Source: Ambrosia x helenae (taxonomy: Eukaryota > Streptophyta > Magnoliopsida > Asterales > Asteraceae). Taken from it: a stretch of DNA of 64,000 nucleotides. Position 1 is the first letter of the stretch; every line of letters begins with the position of its first letter. The notes under the pieces are model-generated. The model was not told the DNA's origin. It did not search any database and worked only from the letters and a program-made list of their open reading frames with translations. Where the stretch lies: positions 2,505,153 through 2,569,152 of the forward strand of contig CM061227.1 in assembly GCA_030844895.1 (NCBI GenBank), written 5' to 3'. The translations under genes were made by a program, and so were the position numbers. Positions 56,288 through 64,000 of this stretch are shown here, one piece after another.

Positions 56288-59200
56288 AGTGGTTCAATCC
56301 CGAATCTATGTCTTATTAAAAACATATAAAACATATGCGCTTTTTTAGTTTGGGACTAAACCACTACAAAAACGTTAAAGGACTTAGTCGATTATATGGT
56401 AAAATTTGGTTAGTTTAATTACCTTTATCCAATATTAACTCAAAAGAAAACGGGTCAAATGTGCAAAACAGATGAAAGTCACTCCGAGTGTACTAAAAAA
56501 ATGCATACAATCTCCCTAAATCATTTTATTTAAAAAAACAGATTAATTGTGTAATAATTATGAATATTATTAGTTATTATAAAGGGTTAATGCATTTAAA
56601 AGGTAACCAACCACAAAAGCCAGCTTTAAAAAAAAATTTGATTTATGGTAATCCATACAAGAGTTAAAACAGCCACAAAAGTTTTTTGAATAGGCGGGTT
56701 GACCCGGACCAGTTTGACTAGTGTAAAGAAGAGTACATACCTATATGCATATTTAGAACGGCCCACAGGTGCATTGTTAGTAACGCGAGAACTAGGAACC
56801 GAAGGCCGTGAAGACAAAGGAGTGGAAGCTTTGACATGATTTGTCTGGTTTCATAACAACAAGAAGATTCAAAAGTGTGAAACCAAAGTCAACTATTTGA
56901 CCAATCTATAAATGCTAAAAGAAGGATCGTTATCAGTGATGGTGATTTCGACCCATTTACTTATAATTTGGCCAATTCATGTTGTGTTTCGTCTCTAACA
57001 AGCCAAATGGGTTGAAAAAGAGCTTAAAAGGAAACGAGTCAAATGGGTCAAAAACTTTCCAATGTTAAACCTTTAAATCAATTTGTTAAAAAAGTTAATT
57101 TATCTGTCGACTGCCATAATACTGAATTACTGATTGACATATTTACGGTTAATTATTTTTCAAAAGCATATTTGGCAGACTATTTATCTTTTTATTAGAC
57201 AAAAAGCATGAAAAAATAGTGCTTTGGGTCAACCAGCTTGTTATGACACCAACTTGTTACCCAACCCCCCCCCCCCCCCCCCTAATCACTATTACTAATA
57301 AACAATAATGATCACCTGTCGAGATTGTGCAGCAGGCACACCAAACAAATGTTCTTGGGCCTTTCTCTTTCTGGAAATGGATTGCGACCCGTAATCAGAG
57401 ATCCCTATAGCTCCATTGACGGCTGCGTTTGCCGCAAATACACCATGATTATTAGCAGAATTCACATGTAAAAGAGCTTGTCGTTCTGCACTTCCTTCAA
57501 CGTTCTTGCAATCCACACATTTACAATTCTCAGAGCACAGTATATCAGCTTGAAAACATTCACAGTATCTTTTTAAGCAGCCAGATTTTTTACAACGGCA
57601 TCCTTTGTTATGCTTCTCAAGTATTACACCTTCCTCAGCTTCTTCCTGTATTAAAATGTAATTGATCCACATTAGAAGTGGCATAATGGGAGAGGAAGGC
57701 GGGTTGGTTAACATGTCAAATGGGTTCAGTTCAAGACGGGTCATTTCTGTACAGACTTGATTGACCCGGAAACACTTGCAAAAATTTTGAAAAAAAAAAG
57801 TTGAAAAAATAACATATATGTCCTAAATTTACATCATATTTGCCCTTCCAAAACACTAAAAATATCATCTTCACCGATTTCATAGTAAATAACAGATGAG
57901 CAGAGTATTTCATTGAATAAAAAGAGCAAGAAAACAACGTTATATAACGGAATCATATTAGTTCATAGTGTTCTCTTTGTTTATTCGGCAAAACAGACTG
58001 GTATAATAAGATATCTTTGATTTTTTGAATAAGTATAAATATATTATGAAATCCAGAAGGATAGATATGAAAATGCCCCAAACAAAACTAAATAAAAGAC
58101 ATGGTATTAGCGGGTCCACCCGACCCATTTTGACCTGTTACCCAACCCTCCCATCTTTTCACCTCTAAACAAAAATAAGCCAAATAAAAGATTTCTCAAA
58201 ACTTATTGTTAAGAAGCGTTTCTTTTAATGATTTTAAGCTTAGAAACTTTTCCTCATCGGGTCGATTTACAATTTCTTAATCATCCAAGGGTCAAAGTTT
58301 TCCTTATGAACGAGATAATTGATGGTCGGCGGGCATATTTGGTGAAACTTTATACTTTCAAAGATGAAAATAACTCACCCTATTATCATGGTTTCTTCCA
58401 TGAGGACTATTGGCAATTTTTGGCCTAAATGCATCTGGATTTCGTTCCAAAGTAACTTTAACAGCTTCTCTCCTAGCGGGCTCATTTTCAACGTTGTTAT
58501 GACAGTTGACACAGTTACAACCGTCACAATATACTCCCAATGCAAAACATTCACAATATCTGAAATTTTGAGAATCAAGAGCTTAGTTTAATTTATATAT
58601 ATTACATGAGTGTTACATACATATGGCTATGCTTATTATAAGATTTATAAGAAAACATAACTTAAAAAAAAGTTAAAAACGGAAAAGAATGATGATACTT
58701 ACAATTTCAAACATCGTGAGTGTTTGCAATTGCACCGTTTTTGCTTCTTTGGAGTGCCATCTTCTGCATCAACATTTTGTCTTGGCTGGGCCTTCGGAGA
58801 TTCTGGTTTCCTAAGAGGGCAAATATCGTTTTCTTTCCATTAACAAACGAATTTTCTACAATCGTGATACATAAAAAATAAGTTCAAGATGCATATTTAT
58901 AGGTTAGATGCTTCCATCAAATGTGATTATTTGTTCCATTTGATTATTCAGTATTACATTATGAAAAGATGTTTAAAACTTGTATATATTGCTTTAATCA
59001 TGATACAATATCATATATACATATGCTTGAAACTTAATATCTAACTAACATATGCAACTCTATACAAGTCTAAAGTTTGAAGGTTTGATGAATGCTTTTA
59101 TTTCATTTACACAAAAGCCCTTGATATTCACGCGTAGAGAATAACGAGAGAACTGCATAAACACATGTGCATTGCCCGCTATGAGTTACATAAACTCCTG

Positions 59201-59627
59201 ACATATCACAATCAAAGCAATACATACAAGTGTTTATGCAGTTCTCACAGTTCTCTACTATACCCCCCCCCCCCCCCCCCCCCACCAACCCAACCACCCC
59301 ATATATGTGTGTGTGAAACAAACCAAACCACCAATTCATTGAACTTATAACCAACCACAATGCATAATACTAACCCCCCCCCCCCCCCCCCCCCTATGTG
59401 TGTGAAACAAACCAAACCACCAATTCATTGAATTTATAACCAAACACAATGCATAATACTCACACAGGCTTTAGAGGCCGTGGCAGGATAACCGGTCGAT
59501 GAGGGCGTTCCGACAAGGCGACACTGGCCGGAGGCGGTACACAACCACTACCAACCCTATTAAAATCCAGCTGCCTTACCAGTCTCTTTTTTGGAGGGAA
59601 ATTCAAATCCCATCTGTTATCCTCCAT
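55249..59627 (-). CDS. TCX5: TSO1/tesmin-like CXC (CPP family) protein, TCX5/6-like
   Basis: A nuclear DNA-binding protein. CXC proteins bind TTYGAA-type cell-cycle motifs in DREAM-like complexes and restrain cell-cycle and methylation genes. Eight exons on the minus strand: 59464-59627, 58703-58810, 58379-58559, 57316-57645, 56741-56844, 55988-56082, 55469-55843, 55249-55334, giving 480 residues with matching phases and GT-AG ends. An N-terminal PPKKRLVRQLDF motif precedes the paired cysteine-rich CXC domains at residues 76-111 (CNCKHSRCLKLYCECF) and 163-200 (CRCKKSGCLKRYCECF), joined by the hallmark linker RNPDAFRPKI (130-139). C-terminal blocks SLLADAIRSEDMKELCAVLV and MSPGTLALMCDEHDT are typical of TCX5/6/7. 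All visible zinc-binding cysteines are present. The choice among TCX5, 6 and 7 is not settled by sequence alone. Convergent with AIM1. Confidence 0.92.
56248..56285. repeat. Poly-T tract in TCX intron 5
   Basis: About 38 T in a row. The plus-strand frame through it (poly-Phe) is an artefact. On the gene's strand this is a poly-A run. Confidence 0.9.
57263..57282. repeat. Poly-C tract in TCX intron 4
   Basis: Run of about 17 C on the plus strand, 34 bp beyond the donor of exon 4, so the transcript has a G run close to the splice site. Confidence 0.85.
59263..59460. repeat. Tandem duplication with poly-C runs at the TCX exon 1 donor
   Basis: Two copies (about 59263-59370 and 59374-59459) each start with about 21 C and continue tatgtgtgtgaaacaaacc to atgcataatac. 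The copy next to exon 1 ends four bases from the GT donor. Confidence 0.9.
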
Positions 59628-59628
59628 A

Positions 59629-60025
59629 AAGATTTTTAATAAAATCAACAAAAAATTCAAATCTTTATTAAAAACCCTTTTCAAGATTATTAATAAAATC
59701 AACAAAAACACACTAAATTCACTAACTTTATGCAAGATTCAACCACCCCTTTAATCAAAAACCAAAACCCAGAAACAATTTAATAAAAAGAACCGAAAAT
59801 TATCAAAAAAAAAAAAAAAAAAAGTTTTCAAGATTTTTAATAAAATCAACAAAAAATTCAAATCTTTATTAAAAACCCTTTTCAAGATTATTAATAAAAT
59901 CAACAAAAACACACTAAATTCACTAACTTTATGCAAAATTCAACCACCCCTTTAATCAAAAACCAAAACCCAGAAACAATTTAATAAAAAGAACCGAAAT
60001 TTATCAAAAAAAAAAAAAAGTTTTC
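59629..60025. repeat. 200-bp tandem duplication directly upstream of the TCX start codon
   Basis: Units at 59629-59829 and 59830-60025 are nearly identical (tttaataaaatcaacaaaaa, aaaccaaaacccagaaac, then an A run and gttttc). The first begins two bases before the ATG, so the 5' UTR and probably the core promoter are doubled. A third partial start follows at 60026. Confidence 0.92.
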
Positions 60026-61310
60026 AAGATTTTTGAAAGTTGACCCAATCGATTATAAAATCTGAAACCTAGAAAAAAACTCGATCACAAAACCCGGTAT
60101 TTTACGAGGGAATTTGGAAATTAAATCTGTATATAATATTATAATATTATTATTTGACGGTGGATTGAGTATTGGTAAAATATGATCGGATGGATGAAAT
60201 TTGAAAGTTGGATCTAACGGCTGTTGTAAATTATAATAGGGCATACGGATGACTTGGGCCGTTTGATTAATATTTAATGACATGCCTTGGAGAATAATTT
60301 TTCTTTTGTTTTTTAAGTAAGATATATGACTTGGGCCGTTTTAAAAAAAACGGATCGTTTTTGGTTTGATAATATGTATGTCTGTGCTTCGGCTACACTA
60401 AAACTCGGTATAGGAAGAGGATACTTAAATAGATTATAGTTTGCAACCGATAGAGAAAACTAAAAACATAAAGTGGTACTACAGTCAGAATTATATGAAA
60501 TTTAAACCAAATGAAAACATACTACAAAATAAGAACGAAAATGTATTATATCGGCATGTACACAAAAAAAAAGGGAAACGTACATAAAAATAAGAAAGAA
60601 AACACATTATATTTGACTTGACTCATTTCTGAAAAAATCTACATGAAAACGTAATGACGTAGTTTGGAGTTTATATAAATAATGGTTTTTTTAGTCGGAT
60701 TTTGCACATGATCAAGTCTTAAATTTAGAAAACACGAAAAGATACGATCACTCAAAACAAACTTTGGAGCAGGGGCACCTATTGTTGACGTAAGATACCG
60801 AGGTCTTCCATACAAGAGCTAATAGTATCAGATGTCATTTTCGTCTAGTTAAACCAAAAAGAGAGTGGTTTTGTTGGTTCTTATAACTAAAAATAAATAA
60901 ATAAGCAAAAGGTGATGGGTTTCAAAATCATATTTAAGAAATGGCCACTTGGGTGTGTACTTACTTCTTGATGTTATTGTTAATAAGTTATGGATTCCCA
61001 AGAGTTTATTCTTGATAAACACCATAGGCCTTTGAAAGGTTATCCCAATTTTCCAAAGTGTCCTTTAAAGATCTAGTAAAAAGTTGTCTTATATAATGTA
61101 TAAAGTAGTGGGACCCCTTTTGAGAGTATCGTCACTCACATCTCAACCATATTGGAAGGAAGTAGCAAGGGGGACCAATCCTTAAGGTCGGGGTCACATC
61201 TCAACTTGTTAACAGAATCAACAAAGATACTATTTAAACATTGGGATTAAGTATTATATACTAACTAGTTTTTATCCCGGGAGCGTCCCGGGTTGAAATA
61301 TCTAATATGA
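60026..61310. other. Upstream spacer of TCX
   Basis: Promoter-side and intergenic sequence without a supported gene. Confidence 0.5.
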
Positions 61311-61312
61311 CA

Positions 61313-61369
<57 letters not shown>
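61313..61369. repeat. (ATT)n microsatellite
   Basis: About 19 uninterrupted units, preceded by a tcccgggagcgtcccggg motif at 61277-61294. Confidence 0.95.
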
Positions 61370-61370
<1 letters not shown>

Positions 61371-62089
61371 AACAAATCTCTACCATAAGTTATGATATTC
61401 AAATATAAAAAAACGAATCTCTGCGTCAGGGTATAAATCTAGTGCCATTACAAATGAATTCGGAAGTTTGTAATCGATCATTCTAAAAGAACTAACATGA
61501 AATAAGAAAAAAAAGTTAATTATTGAAATATCGAACGCGTTAGTCTAAGGGTTATGTGATGCGTTAAAAAATTCATGATATATGATCGGGTATATAGTTC
61601 GGGTATTTGGGTATGTTGTTTCAGGTAATCGGGTCAGGTATCACCTAATCCCAGACTCGACCCAAACCCACAACGACCCAAACCCACAATTTTTTTAAAC
61701 TAATCCCAAACCCGACACAATACCTGTCGGGTTACAAAAAATAGTCATTTTTTTCTCCGTTTTTTATATGGCACTATGGTACTCGTTGGAAAGATAATAA
61801 AACGCTCGTTAATTTGGTGTAATTTTTTTCTTTAAAAAATCTTGTATATAAAAGATATTAACGTTTAAAAGTTATGGGAGGAAACATGAGAGAGAAAATA
61901 ATAAAGGTTTAATATTTAGATTAAGTAGATTAGATATTTAATAGATTAGGTTAAAAATTATAATAGATTAGGTTAAATCATATTTATTCCTTTTTTATAA
62001 TTGGTTTACACTTGCCACATCACATCCTATGTGGCATCTTTCAAAGGGGAGATTGCATAAGATTATGACATGTAGGATTAATCCCTTTG

Positions 62090-62132
<43 letters not shown>
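61370..62132. other. Spacer with degenerate repeats and a (TA)n tract
   Basis: Around 61600-61740 are degenerate cgacccaaaccc / gggtcaggt units of the sort found inside hAT MITEs in this window. 62092-62132 is a TA microsatellite. Confidence 0.6.
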
Positions 62133-62137
<5 letters not shown>

Positions 62138-63358
62138 AGGTTCCGGTAGGAAAATTGATTTGTGTAGGAAAGATAGGAAGTGTTATGAGCCCTTGGATAT
62201 TAAAATGGATGGATGAGATTAAAAAGATAAATGTGTTTTAATTATAAGTAATTATCTTTATTGATAAGGGCAAAAATGTCTATTGTGTGTTTTATTAAGG
62301 GTTGTGATGGTCATTTTGTGTGTTTTAAATTAAGAAAGTTTTTATTATCTCCTAATTTTACTCACTCTTTCAATAACTAACACAATCTTCTCTCTCCACA
62401 CATATTCAATCAGATTTCATATAATCTCAACACAATTAACAAACCTCACCCATAGTGCCTACCGTGACTACCGAATAAATTTACAATATAAAACACTACT
62501 GTAACGATATAAAACACTGTTGTCAATACCATTTATATTATAAGACACTACTTAACTACAATAAACAACTACCATTTTAATTAACAATCGTTGTTATATA
62601 ATAATCTTTTAAAAACATTATTAAAAAACATTAATAAAAAGTACATCACATTTTTTTTCTAACCAATCAAACCATTTGTTAAAACACTATTAAAACATGA
62701 CTTCAAAACATTAAAAACATGTTATTGTAAAACAAGGTGACATACATGATTCTCAACTGGATTATAACACTAATAAACAAAAATACATGTTTAACTATTT
62801 AAACCACTACAATATAAAAAAATACTCCAAAACGCAATCAACAAACGTTACCACCATTATATAAAATACACTAAACTACAAATCTGATCATACAATGGGA
62901 GTGTTTTACAAAGAATGTATATACTTTATAAAAACGCTTTTAACATATACAACACTGTTGTAACAATATAAAACACTGCCTACCGAATCGTCCTTCATAA
63001 CTTCTACCATTTAACACTGTGATAACCAAATGGACACGGCAAAACTGTGGTACAATCGAAACACTAAAATTTGATGAAAGATGGATTATTAATCTTTACT
63101 TAATTAGTAAAAAAATGATGGATTATAAAAACCGATAAAAGATGTATTATAAAATCAATGAAAAGATGGATTAGTGAAAAATTGATGAAAGATGGATTAC
63201 TAAAAAAACAATCAATTTAAATCCCATAATTTTAGGCTTTCCATAACTTAATTTTGTGTTAAATTTACTTAATTATCCTTGATCTCAAATTTTGATCCAA
63301 TGGTTATAATTATTTCCTACACTTCCTACACAAATCAATTTTCTTACCGGATCCTATA

Positions 63359-63360
<2 letters not shown>
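62133..63360. mobile_element. 1.2-kb long-TIR element inserted in a (TA)n microsatellite
   Basis: Left end gggtaaggttccggtaggaa and the inverted right end ggtataggatccggtaagaa both continue into aaaattgatttgtgtaggaa, so the TIRs are at least 45 bp. TA microsatellites flank both sides (62092-62132 and 63361-63404). No protein is encoded. The interior is AT-rich with loose repeats of aaaacactac. Superfamily not determined, because a TSD cannot be read inside TA repeats. Confidence 0.75.
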
Positions 63361-63404
<44 letters not shown>

Positions 63405-63406
<2 letters not shown>

Positions 63407-64000
63407 TTAGTCATAAGGGATTTATCTCACCCAACTTTTTAACAAATCAACAGGGATACTATTCAAATGCCAGATGTTAGTATTCAGGTATTGATTTTTA
63501 ATCCTTAATAAACCAAGTCTTTAGCGTTTAGATTCTGCCACCGCGTTAAGGCAATAATTACCAAACCCAAAGTCCCGAAACCATAACCTCTAACCCTCTT
63601 TCAAACAATTAACATGTTTATTTCTACATAAACATAGAAATCATGAATGTTTGAGTCAACAAACACAAAATTGAAAACAAATTTGATAAGGTTGTATTAA
63701 TCATCACAAGATTGGTAATGATTTAGATTAAGTTATTACAATCTTATAAATCGCAAAACCCAACTAGAAAGGAATAGAAATAGAGTGTAATTTAGGAGGA
63801 AAAAAATAATTGAGCAAGAAAAAATGGAATGAGAGAGCTTCAATTTATAGGCTAAACTGAGGAACCGGACACGGCTCGTGCCTCGATGACGTGGCCACCA
63901 AATCTGTCGAATCTAACTAGAATGGGCCGCGGTACTGAGGCACGGCATGTGGCCAACTTTGTGGAGCCCTCTGAGATGTTCAAAAATGGAAAAGATAAGA
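63405..64000. other. Spacer to the window end
   Basis: No gene or repeat recognised with confidence. Confidence 0.4.

Noticed and set aside
56094..56348. Frame with poly-Phe
   Set aside because: Produced by a T run in a TCX intron.

Overview
This is nuclear DNA from a flowering plant. Evidence: genes with many GT-AG introns, a cytosolic-type tRNA-Leu, Ty3/gypsy, Ty1/copia, LINE and SINE elements, and many small DNA transposons. The gene set is eudicot-like. The transposon flavour (Tekay-type chromovirus, an Au-like SINE, introns full of degenerate GGGTCAAA-type repeats) suggests an asterid, perhaps Asteraceae; that last step is inference.

Layout. 1-5.4 kb: a decayed retrotransposon gag, a SINE with target-site duplication (TSD) and a 1.2-kb Mutator-like element. 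5.8-7.3 kb (minus): a class C heat-shock factor gene whose single intron carries one hAT MITE nested in another. 8-13 kb: a SINE-like fragment, a broken copia element (LTR, polypurine tract, pol) and a LINE reverse-transcriptase fragment. 13-18 kb: AT-rich spacer, a palindromic Mutator-like MITE and tRNA-Leu(AAG). 18.7-29.5 kb: a complete, apparently very young Tekay-type Ty3/gypsy element (TSD CCACG, LTRs differing visibly only by one 30-bp repeat unit, intact gag-pol read through an 82-bp intron), inserted in an older LTR. 30-33.6 kb: MITE-rich spacer. 33.7-38.9 kb (minus): a seven-exon ABIL (Abl-interactor-like) gene. 39-44 kb: a small hAT MITE, a 5'-truncated LINE and a repeat with perfect 17-bp ends in the next promoter. 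44.4-54.2 kb (plus): an 18-exon peroxisomal multifunctional beta-oxidation gene of the AIM1/MFP type. 55.2-59.6 kb (minus): an eight-exon TSO1/tesmin-like CXC gene, convergent with AIM1. 60-64 kb: spacer with a 1.2-kb long-inverted-repeat element set in a TA microsatellite.

The four host genes do unrelated jobs: stress transcription, actin nucleation through SCAR/WAVE, fatty-acid beta-oxidation, and cell-cycle/developmental repression. I see no operon-like cluster and no evident new gene system. The strongest content is fine-scale transposon structure: eight-base TSDs at five hAT MITEs, an empty-site proof for one nested insertion, and a very recent LTR retrotransposon with a duplicated polypurine/LTR-start junction. 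Exon boundaries were set by reading frame, GT-AG ends and family conservation, without transcript data.
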